Source: Pyrinomonadaceae bacterium
Lineage (GTDB): Bacteria; Acidobacteriota; Blastocatellia; Pyrinomonadales; Pyrinomonadaceae
Length of the DNA: 20,453 nucleotides
Direction: 5' to 3'
NCBI GenBank assembly: GCA_014379075.1
Contig: JACMMN010000116.1
Location: 1 to 20,453, forward strand
Below the pieces are notes generated by a model, which did not search any database, was not told where the DNA came from, and saw nothing but the letters and a program-made list of their open reading frames with translations. This document shows positions 1-6,948 of the stretch, piece after piece; position 1 is the stretch's first letter; each line of letters starts with the position of its first letter. Made by a program: the position numbers and the translations under genes.

Positions 1-675
1 GCTATTAGCCTTGTTCTTCCGAATATCTGAAATTAAAAGAAATTTAAGCCTTAATGATTGCTTTAACCGTGAACCTGCGCCTTCGTCCAATCAGTTCTAC
101 ACATTAATTGAAAAAACGTCCCAAAACCTTTCGCGTATGAAATACACGCCGCATTTGCTCTTATTAATGAAGCGACGTACCGGGCTGAGACTTTTTGCGT
201 AATCCCTGAAATATATTTTACGTCGCCCATTTTCATACGCATCCCAAAACTCAAAGCGCCCAAACACCTTTTCCACAAACAACCTGGAACGGTCGCTTAC
301 GCTACGCATCTACGCCTTTGCCAATCAACCCCGGGAGTTCGCATCCGCTCTATTTCAGAACAGTAAAGCTTCGAACTTCCTATGCAATCAGCGGGACGAA
401 ACGGCTGTTAGGCTGATTCGACGCGCTGTCTTCGATTTTCGTGTCATTTGCCGCAGACCGCGGCAACCTAATAGAGAGTGTGCAAGTAGTCTATACCCTG
501 ACGGGCTCGAAATGCAAAACTTTTAAGACAATATTCTCAGACAAAAAAAGCGTCTTCCGGGCGCTGTCCTGCCAAAAACCGAATCGGGAAAAGGATTAGA
601 ATGTTGTACTGAAAGGATGTTTGGAAAAATGCGGGATCGCTGCGGACTTTGGAAACCCAAAAAGAAGGTTAAAAT
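1..675. other. Gene-poor stretch, no supported feature
   Basis: I find no convincing gene here. The open frames are short, give compositionally random proteins, and have no Shine-Dalgarno sequence or recognisable motif. The minus-strand frame reaching 720 simply reads through the tRNA gene. No rRNA, tmRNA, RNase P or riboswitch signature was recognised, though this was judged by eye only. The stretch could be the untranslated neighbourhood of the tRNA gene or decayed sequence. Confidence 0.5.
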
Positions 676-751
676 TGGTGGAGACGAGGGGGATCGAACC
701 CCTGACCTCTGCAATGCCATTGCAGCGCTCTCCCAGCTGAGCTACGTCCCC
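676..751 (-). tRNA. tRNA-Ala (anticodon GGC), CCA encoded
   Basis: Read on the minus strand, the gene starts GGGGACGTAGCTCAG and folds into a full cloverleaf. The 7-bp acceptor stem is GGGGACG/CGTCTCC with one G-T wobble, and the discriminator is A. The D-arm is GCTCAGCTGGGAGAGC. The 5-bp anticodon stem CTGCA/TGCAG encloses loop ATGGCAT, which places GGC (plus positions 716-718) as the anticodon, so the tRNA reads GCC and GCU alanine codons. The T-arm has the usual GGTTCGATCC. The CCA end is encoded at 676-678. The tRNA body without CCA is 679-751. It lies downstream of the enoyl-CoA hydratase gene on the same strand. Confidence 0.97.
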
Positions 752-760
752 GGATCGATT

Positions 761-784
761 TCAAATCTAGAATCTAAGATTTGA
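761..784. repeat. Perfect inverted repeat, 8-bp arms
   Basis: TCAAATCT (761-768) and AGATTTGA (777-784) are perfect reverse complements around an 8-nt loop. The repeat sits between the enoyl-CoA hydratase stop (843) and the tRNA-Ala 5' end (751), both on the minus strand. No T-run follows on either strand, so an intrinsic terminator is unlikely. It could be a processing hairpin or overlap the tRNA promoter; its function is unknown. Confidence 0.5.
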
Positions 785-842
785 GTTAAAACCGAACTTT
801 GAATTTATCGAAAATAGCCGGATGCGTCAAGCATTCCCTTTG

Positions 843-1625
843 TTATTTGCCTTTGAAAACAGGTTTCCGTTTTTCGAGAAACGCGGAAACGCCTTCCTGC
901 TTATCTTCGGTCGAAAAACATATCGCAAACAAGTCAACTTCTCGCCGCAGGCCTTCATCCAGATTCGAACGAGACGCGAATTTGACGGCTTCCTTCGCTA
1001 ACTGAAGAGCGATCGGGGCTTTCGAGGCGATCCTGCCGGCCAATTCCATCGTTCTTTCTTCCAGTTCCGCGATCGGGTAAACATAATTCACCAGCCCGAA
1101 CTTCAGAGCAGTCTGAGCATCGATCATGTCGCCCGTGAGCATGACCTCCATCGCGCGGCCTTCGCCGATCAGACGCGTTAGACGCTGTGTCCCGCCGCCG
1201 CCCGGGATAATCCCTAAATTGATCTCGGGCTGTGAGAACCTCGCATTCTCGCTGCACACACGCAGGTCGCAGGCCAGAGCCAATTCATTGCCGCCGCCGA
1301 GACAAAAGCCGTTAACCATCGCGATAACGGGTTTCGGGAAGCTGTCGATAGAATTAAAAAACGTCTTTTCGTGAAAGGAGTTCCGCTGCATGACCGGCGT
1401 CTGGCCGGCAAATTCACTGATGTCGGCACCGGCGATAAACGATTTTTCGCCCGCCCCGGTAATAATCAAAACGCGAACGGATCCATCCTTTCGAAGGTCT
1501 TCAAGGGCCGCGACGCCGTCGGCATGAACCTGCTTGTTGAGGGCATTGAGTTTGTCCGGCCGGTTGATCGTCAATACAGCTATGCTTTCGCGCTTTTCGA
1601 CGGTTATCGTTTCGTAAGTTGGCAT
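843..1625 (-). CDS. Enoyl-CoA hydratase/isomerase family protein (crotonase)
   Basis: This is a 260-residue crotonase-superfamily protein, the usual length for a short-chain enoyl-CoA hydratase, which adds water to trans-2-enoyl-CoA in cytoplasmic beta-oxidation and related CoA pathways. Visible motifs are the oxyanion-hole segment SFIAGADISEF, GGGNELALACDLRV carrying the first catalytic Glu, SQPEINLGIIPGGGGTQRL carrying the second, and the terminal KRKPVFKGK typical of the family. Both catalytic glutamates (equivalent to rat Glu144 and Glu164) are present, so hydratase activity rather than isomerase-only is likely. The frame stays open to 1853, but that extension overlaps the upstream PilZ gene and has no family similarity. 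The ATG at 1625 (MPTYETI) gives the canonical N-terminus. No clear Shine-Dalgarno is seen. The acyl substrate cannot be told from sequence. Confidence 0.93.
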   Translation of the reverse strand: MPTYETITVEKRESIAVLTINRPDKLNALNKQVHADGVAALEDLRKDGSVRVLIITGAGEKSFIAGADISEFAGQTPVMQRNSFHEKTFFNSIDSFPKPVIAMVNGFCLGGGNELALACDLRVCSENARFSQPEINLGIIPGGGGTQRLTRLIGEGRAMEVMLTGDMIDAQTALKFGLVNYVYPIAELEERTMELAGRIASKAPIALQLAKEAVKFASRSNLDEGLRREVDLFAICFSTEDKQEGVSAFLEKRKPVFKGK

Positions 1626-1638
1626 AATAAAAAGTAAA

Positions 1639-1656
1639 ACAGGCATTCCAGCCTGT
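1639..1656. repeat. Small inverted repeat (ACAGGC...GCCTGT)
   Basis: ACAGGC (1639-1644) and GCCTGT (1651-1656) are perfect inverted arms around ATTCCA. It lies in the 76-nt gap between the PilZ stop and the enoyl-CoA hydratase start. It shares the AGGC-centred arms of the hairpin at 3312-3331, so the two may be copies of a dispersed REP-like palindrome. Confidence 0.4.
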
Positions 1657-1701
1657 CGATCTATCCAAAATCTGTCTACGTAAAACGCTTTTTTCCTAAC
1701 G

Positions 1702-2079
1702 CTATTCCTCGATGCTTTCGACAACATTATCATCGGCGATCCAGGCAACGAACAGTCTGAGCCAACTGTCCTTCGATTCGACAATGGCGACGCCGACACG
1801 CGATGTGCCGTAATTTGCGGCAGACAGGCGAACAACCTTTGCCTTGACTTCAACCGGAACGCCGTCCGGCCGATGCGACCTGATGTAAAGACTTTCGTCC
1901 TGCTCGATCTTTTGATTTAGCTGAAACATCGCACCGAGCGTGGAAATATCGTCGGTTTCGGTAGGCTCGCTCCATGCTGCTCCGTCCTCGGCCCGGCCCG
2001 ATACTACGATAGGCAGGCGCAGGGCCATTCTGAGAGCAAAGCGTTTTTCCTCAAATTGAGGCTGCATATTGGTCAACAT
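1702..2079 (-). CDS. PilZ-domain protein
   Basis: This 125-residue single-domain protein has PilZ features. The RxxxR element is at residues 13-17, followed by a hydrophobic beta strand. The D-I-S-x-x-G element is at residues 44-49, and a late strand reads SRVGVAIVE. PilZ domains bind cyclic di-GMP through RxxxR and [D/N]xSxxG, so a role as a small c-di-GMP effector is likely; the partner process cannot be told. No membrane or signal segment is seen. The start may be the ATG at 2079 or the in-frame ATG at 2067; neither has a clear Shine-Dalgarno. The gene lies upstream of the enoyl-CoA hydratase on the same strand with a 76-nt gap holding a small palindrome. Its low sequence conservation makes the PilZ call good but not certain. 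Confidence 0.75.
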   Translation of the reverse strand: MLTNMQPQFEEKRFALRMALRLPIVVSGRAEDGAAWSEPTETDDISTLGAMFQLNQKIEQDESLYIRSHRPDGVPVEVKAKVVRLSAANYGTSRVGVAIVESKDSWLRLFVAWIADDNVVESIEE

Positions 2080-2199
2080 TCACGTTTTGTTTAGGTGCCG
2101 GTAAAACAAAAACAGTTTATCACGGAAGCTTTGGAAACATCTATCCGACTCAAACATTCGGAATACGGAATATACCGGCTGAGCATTGGAACAGGCCAG

Positions 2200-2216
2200 A
2201 GAACCATCGGGGTTCT
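2200..2216. promoter_or_regulatory. Inverted repeat upstream of trxB, possible operator
   Basis: AGAACC (2200-2205) and GGTTCT (2211-2216) are perfect 6-bp inverted arms with a 5-nt centre. They lie about 28 bp before a TATACT hexamer (2244-2249) that could be the -10 of the thioredoxin reductase gene; no good -35 was found at the proper spacing. A regulator site is possible but unproven. Confidence 0.25.
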
Positions 2217-2295
2217 AACTCGACTAAGTTACTACGCGATAGTTATACTATAAACAGAGCGGTTTTTTCAAACTTTTGCTTATTGAAGATGCGAT

Positions 2296-3306
2296 ATGTC
2301 ACAAAAAGAATTCAAACATAAACTGGTGATCCTCGGATCAGGGCCTGCCGGATTAACGGCCGCGATTTATGCAGCCCGGGCGCAATTGGCCCCGGTCGTT
2401 ATCGACGGCCCGCAGCCCGGCGGCCAGCTTACGATCACTACCGACGTCGAAAATTATCCGGGCTTTGCTAACGGGATAATGGGCCCGATCCTGATGAACG
2501 AATTTCGCGATCAGGCCGTAAAATTCGGAACGGAATTTCTCAATGTCTGGATTGATAAGGTCGATCTTTCGCAGCGTCCCTTTACGCTGTACGGTAAGGA
2601 AAGCGAAGACAGCGGCGAGGTGACGACTATCATCAAAGCGGACACGCTGATCATTTCGACCGGAGCATCGGCAAAATGGCTCGGCATTCCAGGCGAAGCT
2701 CCAGTCCCCGAAGGCCTCGGCGGCAACGGCGTTTCTGCCTGCGCTACCTGCGACGGTTTCTTTTTTCGCGAAAGGCCGATCGTTGTGGTCGGCGGCGGGG
2801 ATACAGCAATGGAAGAGGCCCTTTTTCTCACCAAATTCGCGTCGAAGGTCACGCTTATTCACCGCCGCAATGAATTCCGGGCGTCGAAGATAATGCAGGA
2901 GAGGGTTCTAAACCACGAAAAGATCGATGTCATTTGGAACACCGAAGTTAAGGAGATCCACGGTGCAAAAGAAACGGGGGTCGAAAGCATTAAGATCTTT
3001 GACCGTGAAACCAAAGAGGAAAGGCTTCTCCCGACAAAAGGCGTTTTTATCGCAATCGGACACAAACCCAATACCGATCTTTTCAAAGGCGTACTTGATA
3101 TGGACGATGTCGGCTACCTCATAACCGAAGGTAAAACGATGCGGACGAATGTCGAAGGGGTATTCGCCTGCGGTGACGCCCAGGATGCATATTACCGGCA
3201 AGCGGTTACCGCCGCCGGAACAGGCTGCATGGCCGCAATCGATGCGGAAAGGTTCTTGGCGGAACATTTAGTGGAAGTAGAAAAAAATACAGCCACGAAC
3301 TGGTAG
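2296..3306 (+). CDS. trxB: Thioredoxin-disulfide reductase
   Basis: This 336-residue flavoprotein transfers electrons from NADPH through FAD and a redox-active cysteine pair to thioredoxin in the cytoplasm. The FAD-binding GSGPAG is at residues 14-19. The active-site CATC is at 149-152, followed by DGFFF. The NADPH-binding GGGDTAMEEA starts at 166, and HRR at 189-191 is the element that recognises the NADPH 2'-phosphate. The closing FAD motif ACGDAQD is at 291-297. Length and motif order match low-molecular-weight bacterial TrxB. The ATG at 2296 places the FAD motif correctly near the N-terminus; no strong Shine-Dalgarno precedes it. It is a single-gene unit convergent with the lipocalin gene. 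No thioredoxin gene is in the window. Confidence 0.96.
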   Translation: MSQKEFKHKLVILGSGPAGLTAAIYAARAQLAPVVIDGPQPGGQLTITTDVENYPGFANGIMGPILMNEFRDQAVKFGTEFLNVWIDKVDLSQRPFTLYGKESEDSGEVTTIIKADTLIISTGASAKWLGIPGEAPVPEGLGGNGVSACATCDGFFFRERPIVVVGGGDTAMEEALFLTKFASKVTLIHRRNEFRASKIMQERVLNHEKIDVIWNTEVKEIHGAKETGVESIKIFDRETKEERLLPTKGVFIAIGHKPNTDLFKGVLDMDDVGYLITEGKTMRTNVEGVFACGDAQDAYYRQAVTAAGTGCMAAIDAERFLAEHLVEVEKNTATNW

Positions 3307-3311
3307 TGGAA

Positions 3312-3331
3312 CGCAGGCAACCTTGCCTGCG
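3312..3331. repeat. Perfect hairpin between convergent genes, REP-like
   Basis: CGCAGGCAA (3312-3320) and TTGCCTGCG (3323-3331) form a perfect 9-bp palindrome with a 2-nt centre, beginning 6 nt after the trxB stop codon. It lacks a T-run, so it is not a classic terminator, though it could stall polymerase or protect the 3' end. Its AGGC/GCCT core resembles the palindrome at 1639-1656. Confidence 0.5.
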
Positions 3332-3421
3332 ATGAGCGTTGCTTCGACGCGAACAACCTCTACGGCAAAGGTGATTGCAAAAAAAAACGCGTTCGTGGAC
3401 TCCGCCGCCAGGCCCGCGTTC

Positions 3422-4012
3422 CTATTGTTTCTCGATCACGCCGCCTTTTATCGATTCGACGCCTTGCGGAGTTTTCTCGACCTTGCCGGGATTAAAACCC
3501 ATTGCTTCGGCCCGGCGTAGAATGGCCTGATAGGCAGAGTCGCTCATCTCCGGCGTGCGGCTAAGAATCCACAAATATTCCCGTTTCGGTTCGCCGACCA
3601 CTGCGTATTCATATTTCGGCCCCAGATCGATGATCCAGTAATTTGCCCAAACAAACGGCAGAAACGAAAACGCTCCGGGAGCAAAGCGCACTTTAAGCTT
3701 CGCCCCTTTCGCCTTTTCATCAACCTTTCCCTCGCCCTTGGCTACGATGTTCGTGCCGTCCTTTTTAATGCATTGGTTGAGCACTTCCAGCTTTCCGTTC
3801 TGCTTGACGGTGTAGGTGGCTGTCGTGTTACCGACACAGTCCTTTTGAAATTTATTCGGATATTTCGCGATCTCAAACCACTTTCCGGAAAATTGTTTCA
3901 AATCGGCCGACGCGACCGTTTTCAACTCGGCAGGCCTATCCTTTTGAGCGTGGACGGCAATGGAGGCAAGCAAAACAGCCGCAAAAATCGAAATGTTTAT
4001 GATCTTTTTCAT
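3422..4012 (-). CDS. Secreted lipocalin family protein (Blc-like)
   Basis: This 196-residue protein has a signal peptide at residues 1-22 (MKKIINISIFAAVLLASIAV, then HA before the mature QK). It then shows bacterial lipocalin features: the GKWFEIAKYPNKFQKDC block with GxW at 43-45, a central VKVRF-like strand, and YAVVGEPKREYLWILSRTP, the conserved Blc segment. Lipocalins are beta-barrels binding lipids or other small hydrophobic molecules; Blc-type members act in the envelope. E. coli Blc is a lipoprotein, but here no lipobox Cys follows the hydrophobic core, so the product is probably periplasmic or exported. Cys59 and Cys81 could form a disulfide. The gene is divergent from the FmdB gene and convergent with trxB. 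The start at 4012 is fixed by the signal peptide. Confidence 0.88.
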   Translation of the reverse strand: MKKIINISIFAAVLLASIAVHAQKDRPAELKTVASADLKQFSGKWFEIAKYPNKFQKDCVGNTTATYTVKQNGKLEVLNQCIKKDGTNIVAKGEGKVDEKAKGAKLKVRFAPGAFSFLPFVWANYWIIDLGPKYEYAVVGEPKREYLWILSRTPEMSDSAYQAILRRAEAMGFNPGKVEKTPQGVESIKGGVIEKQ

Positions 4013-4074
4013 AGTATCTGGTTAGTTTAAATTCAATACTGCGTTTGATGCAATCATCTTGCGGCAATTTCGCT

Positions 4075-4102
4075 TATAATACTTTCAGGAAATATATATT
4101 TT
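4075..4102 (+). promoter_or_regulatory. Possible promoter -10 and RBS of the FmdB/VWFA unit
   Basis: A perfect TATAAT lies at 4075-4080, and CAGGA at 4086-4090 is a plausible weak Shine-Dalgarno 12 nt before the ATG at 4103. No good -35 hexamer stands 16-18 bp upstream, so the promoter is only a candidate. If used, transcription would begin near 4087, giving a very short leader. Confidence 0.35.
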
Positions 4103-4438
4103 ATGCCGATTTACGAATACAGATGTAACGAATGCGGAACGCATGTCGAACGACGCCAGTCGATCTCCGAAGCGCCGCTAACGGTTTGTGAAAAATGCGG
4201 AGGACTGCTGGAGAAACAGGTGTCGCTGTCCGGTTTTCAGTTCAAGGGCGCGGGTTGGTATGTCACCGACTATGCCGCGAAGAAGGCTCCGGCCGGCGAA
4301 TCAAAAGGCGATAAGGGCGAAAAAACTTCCACCGCCGAATCAACCGCAAAGCCCGATACTGCATCAAATACCAAAAGCGACGCAAAAAGCGATACAGCGA
4401 GTACGCCCAAAACGGAAACCGCCGCGAAGAAAGAATAG
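4103..4438 (+). CDS. FmdB family zinc-ribbon protein
   Basis: This 111-residue protein has an N-terminal zinc ribbon with Cys8, Cys11, Cys29 and Cys32 (the MPIYEYRCNECG start is diagnostic). The family's FQFKGAGWYVTDYA segment follows at about 45-58. The remaining 50 residues are a low-complexity Lys/Ser/Thr/Ala tail, probably disordered. FmdB proteins are annotated as putative regulatory proteins, but their exact molecular role is not settled; zinc binding is the safe statement. The gene is separated by one base from the start of the VWFA gene, so the two are very likely co-transcribed. Part of a long open frame in the +3 register over this gene belongs to the upstream extension of the VWFA frame and is not coding. 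Confidence 0.93.
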   Translation: MPIYEYRCNECGTHVERRQSISEAPLTVCEKCGGLLEKQVSLSGFQFKGAGWYVTDYAAKKAPAGESKGDKGEKTSTAESTAKPDTASNTKSDAKSDTASTPKTETAAKKE

Positions 4439-4439
4439 G

Positions 4440-5345
4440 ATGATCCAATCGGTTAAGAGATTTTTGTTAACGAGCCTTTGCCTATTATTGGCGGCTGGCT
4501 GTGTCTTTGCCCAATCACGTCACAGCTCGCGAAGCGTCGATCTCGAAGGCTCTATCCTCAGCGTGACCGCTTCGCGCACTGACGGCAAAACCGAACCGCT
4601 AAAGCTCGAAAATTTTTATCTTTACGAAAACGGTATCGAGCAAAAGATCAAGAATCTGAGCTTTGACCCATCACCATCGAAGATCGTGCTGCTAGTCGAT
4701 AATTCGCAGACGCTCCCGACCGACATTGAGAAACTCAAAAGGGCGGTGATGGAATTCGCCTACGAAATTTTTGACGGTGATCAGCTTTTTGTCCTTGCCT
4801 ACGACGAAAAGGCAGAGATCGTGCAGGAATGGACGGACGACGCCAAAAAAATGGAAACCTCACTGGCAACGTTTCGAAAAAAAGGCAATCCGTTTTTATT
4901 CGACGCTCTCAGTTCCACGGTCAGCGAAATATTATTGCCGCTTATGCCGGGAACACGCAAAACGGCGGTTGTGGTTATAGGCGACGGTCTCGACCGCGGC
5001 AGCAAAGCCCCATTCGACAAGGTACTTAGCGAACTGCAAAATCAGAATATTACGGTTTATTCGCTCCAGATACCCGACCGGACCGGCGGAGCATTTCGCC
5101 GCGATCAACCCAAGGCCGGTGCGGTCGTCACCCAACTTACCGAAGGCACGGGCGGCAAAATATTCCAACTCGACGAGGCCCAAACAGCCGCCAAATTCAT
5201 CTGCGACGAACTCCGCCGCAACCGCTACCTGCTCTCTTACGCGCCGATCAATACCTCTACCTACGATCATCGAAAGGTGTTCCTGATCGCCGACGAAGGC
5301 ATAAGCATCCGTACCAAGAACGCCCAGCCGCCGAATATAAAATAA
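4440..5345 (+). CDS. VWFA-domain protein of acidobacterial type, exported
   Basis: This 301-residue protein has an N-terminal export signal (residues 1-24), a short beta-rich segment with FYLYENGIEQKI, and a von Willebrand A domain. The metal-site motif is D87-N-S-Q-T91 (DxSxT), with a later LFDALSST stretch and GDGLDRGS. These match the VWFA-related family common in Acidobacteriota, which probably mediates protein interactions at the envelope; its precise role is unknown. The signal contains LAAGC (Cys21), a good lipobox, but also a VFA-Q signal peptidase I site three residues later, so lipoprotein and soluble periplasmic forms are both possible. The frame is open back to 4188 inside the FmdB gene, but the ATG at 4440, one base after the FmdB stop, starts directly at the signal peptide and is preferred. 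Confidence 0.85.
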   Translation: MIQSVKRFLLTSLCLLLAAGCVFAQSRHSSRSVDLEGSILSVTASRTDGKTEPLKLENFYLYENGIEQKIKNLSFDPSPSKIVLLVDNSQTLPTDIEKLKRAVMEFAYEIFDGDQLFVLAYDEKAEIVQEWTDDAKKMETSLATFRKKGNPFLFDALSSTVSEILLPLMPGTRKTAVVVIGDGLDRGSKAPFDKVLSELQNQNITVYSLQIPDRTGGAFRRDQPKAGAVVTQLTEGTGGKIFQLDEAQTAAKFICDELRRNRYLLSYAPINTSTYDHRKVFLIADEGISIRTKNAQPPNIK

Positions 5346-5632
5346 GGTTCAATTCATAGTCTTAAGTCATCGTGATAACTTACATATCTCGGTGTGATAA
5401 GCCGGATCATTCCGAATAATCAGGTATGCCTAGTGGTGAGGATTATGTGTCGGAAAGCGATGCGGAAAAATCGGTGCAATAACGGCGCAACACATCTCTT
5501 CTTCAGACGTGAGTTACGGAAGTCCCTTGAACACGGATTTAAGACGGGCAGGCAGGAACAAGTCGAACAGGAACCGGATTCTCGGCTGGAGCGGACAATG
5601 TCGACAAACCTAAAAAACCATCGAGTAAATTC
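5346..5632. other. Intergenic stretch, no gene seen
   Basis: Between the VWFA stop and the promoter of the OmpA-like gene lies about 290 nt without a credible gene. An 80-codon plus-strand frame (5394-5636) has no ribosome binding site or recognisable motif and is Arg/Asn-rich in the way of random translation. A 7-bp direct repeat GTGATAA occurs at 5372-5378 and 5394-5400 (22-bp period); its meaning is unclear. Confidence 0.4.
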
Positions 5633-5661
5633 TTAACGCTCAAAATATTTTGTGCTAGAAT
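5633..5661 (+). promoter_or_regulatory. Sigma-70-type promoter of the PEGA/OmpA-like gene
   Basis: The -35 TTAACG (5633-5638) and -10 TAGAAT (5656-5661) are separated by 17 bp, and TGC immediately before the -10 supplies an extended -10 element. Transcription would start near 5668, leaving a leader of about 40 nt that contains AGGAG at 5695-5699, 10 nt before the GTG start. Confidence 0.55.
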
Positions 5662-5709
5662 CACAAAACTGCGCGAAGTTCGCCGTCTATCAATAGGAGC
5701 CAACGATCT

Positions 5710-6948
5710 GTGAGCGAAGAGAAAAAAATACCGGGCCCGCCGCCGCCGGACGATTTTTCGAAGACCACGCCGAATATTAATATTCCGGCCGACGTTAGCG
5801 GCGGGCAGAATGATTGGGATAAGACGAATTATAATTTCCCCAAACAGCCGATGGCTGACGACTGGGGCAAAACCGTAACGAATATCAAACCTATCGACAC
5901 CGACAGGCAGGATTTCGGCAAGACAATGTTTCCCGGCTCCAAGGCCGTTCCCAATGCCGACTGGGGCGTGACGAACGCCAACATCGACGTTTCGCCGGCA
6001 GATTTCGGTTCGGGTGCGGACGATTTCGGCGGGCCTAATAATAAGACAACACCGTATTTCAGCCTTCCCGAGGCCGAACGGGCCAAATATCAGAATCTGC
6101 CGCTAACACCGACCGAGCAGGCTGCCCAGGCACAAAAAGAAATAGAGGAAAAAGGCGGAATTCCCGGCTGGTTTTGGATAAGCGCCGGGCTTCTGGGCAT
6201 GTTCATGTTTGCGGTGGTTGTGCTGCTTTTCGTATTTTTCTTCTGGCTGCGCGACACGAGCTTTGAAGTTACCGTTAAAGGAGCTCCTCCGGGAAGTGAT
6301 GTTCTGGTGGATGAGCAGCGGCTGGGCGTCACGAGTGAAGACGGCTCGATCAAACTCCTGAACCTAAAGGCTGGGCGACGCAAGATCTCGATCGCTCACC
6401 CGACCTATACTTGTGACACCCGCGACGTTAACGGCGGCAACGGCGTGACGCCCGAACCGGTTATCGCCCGCTGTCAGGAACGCAAGGTCGAACCCGGCGA
6501 AGACTGCACCAACATAGGGCTTGGCGAAGAAGACAAGGCCGAACGCTGCTATAACGCAGCTCTCGAGGCCCTACCCGATCCGTTCACGATAGAGGCACTT
6601 GTCCGTGCTTTGAACATTCTTATTATTAATTTCGACAGCGGTAAATTCGATGTGCCTGCGAAACGGCTGGCTGCCTTGCAAAAAGGTTCGGGCTATATTA
6701 AAAAGCTGCCGCCGGATATCGTACTCGAAGTCGGCGGGCACACCGATAGCGACGGAAATGCCGCTTCGAATCAAACGCTATCGGAAAACCGTGCAAATGC
6801 CGTAAAGCAGTCGTTGGTTACATTCGGCGTCCGGGGTGAAGTATTACAAACGCGGGGCTACGGTGCTGCTAAACCGAAAACTGAAAATAGCACCGAACAA
6901 GGAAAGTTTTACAATCGGCGGATCGAATATTCTATCGTTAAACGTTGA
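5710..6948 (+). CDS. Membrane-anchored PEGA/OmpA C-terminal domain protein with N-terminal repeats
   Basis: This 412-residue protein has four parts. Residues 1-150 are hydrophilic, Pro/Asp-rich, with about six short repeats of the type D-[W/F]-x-K-T-x-x-N-[I/F] (near residues 15, 35, 51, 68, 84 and 105). Residues 154-180 form one transmembrane helix. A PEGA-like segment at about 184-230 contains KGAPPGSDVLVDEQRLG. Residues 300-412 are an OmpA-like domain with GHTDSDGNAASNQTLSENRA and the closing NRRIEY, which in this family binds peptidoglycan. There is no signal peptide and no beta-barrel, so the repeat region is probably cytoplasmic and the OmpA domain periplasmic, as in MotB-like topology. 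The start is GTG with AGGAG 10 nt upstream. The last 105 nt overlap the convergent anti-sigma gene. Confidence 0.85.
   Translation: MSEEKKIPGPPPPDDFSKTTPNINIPADVSGGQNDWDKTNYNFPKQPMADDWGKTVTNIKPIDTDRQDFGKTMFPGSKAVPNADWGVTNANIDVSPADFGSGADDFGGPNNKTTPYFSLPEAERAKYQNLPLTPTEQAAQAQKEIEEKGGIPGWFWISAGLLGMFMFAVVVLLFVFFFWLRDTSFEVTVKGAPPGSDVLVDEQRLGVTSEDGSIKLLNLKAGRRKISIAHPTYTCDTRDVNGGNGVTPEPVIARCQERKVEPGEDCTNIGLGEEDKAERCYNAALEALPDPFTIEALVRALNILIINFDSGKFDVPAKRLAALQKGSGYIKKLPPDIVLEVGGHTDSDGNAASNQTLSENRANAVKQSLVTFGVRGEVLQTRGYGAAKPKTENSTEQGKFYNRRIEYSIVKR

Noticed and set aside
523..720. 65-codon minus-strand frame beginning MALQRSGVRSPSSPP
   Set aside because: Its start is the translation of the tRNA-Ala gene, a well-known artefact; the remainder has no coding features.
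1626..1853. N-terminal extension of the enoyl-CoA hydratase frame
   Set aside because: It overlaps the PilZ gene and includes the intergenic palindrome; family length and motifs fit the start at 1625.
4188..4439. N-terminal extension of the VWFA frame through the FmdB gene
   Set aside because: The sequence is Arg/Pro-rich out-of-frame translation of FmdB; the signal peptide begins exactly at the ATG at 4440.
5372..5400. Direct repeat GTGATAA with 22-bp period after the VWFA gene
   Set aside because: Only 7 bp, two copies, far (about 230 bp) from the nearest promoter; compatible with chance.
5394..5636. 80-codon plus-strand frame in the gap before the OmpA-like gene
   Set aside because: No ribosome binding site or motif, random-like composition, and its end overlaps the -35 of the downstream promoter.
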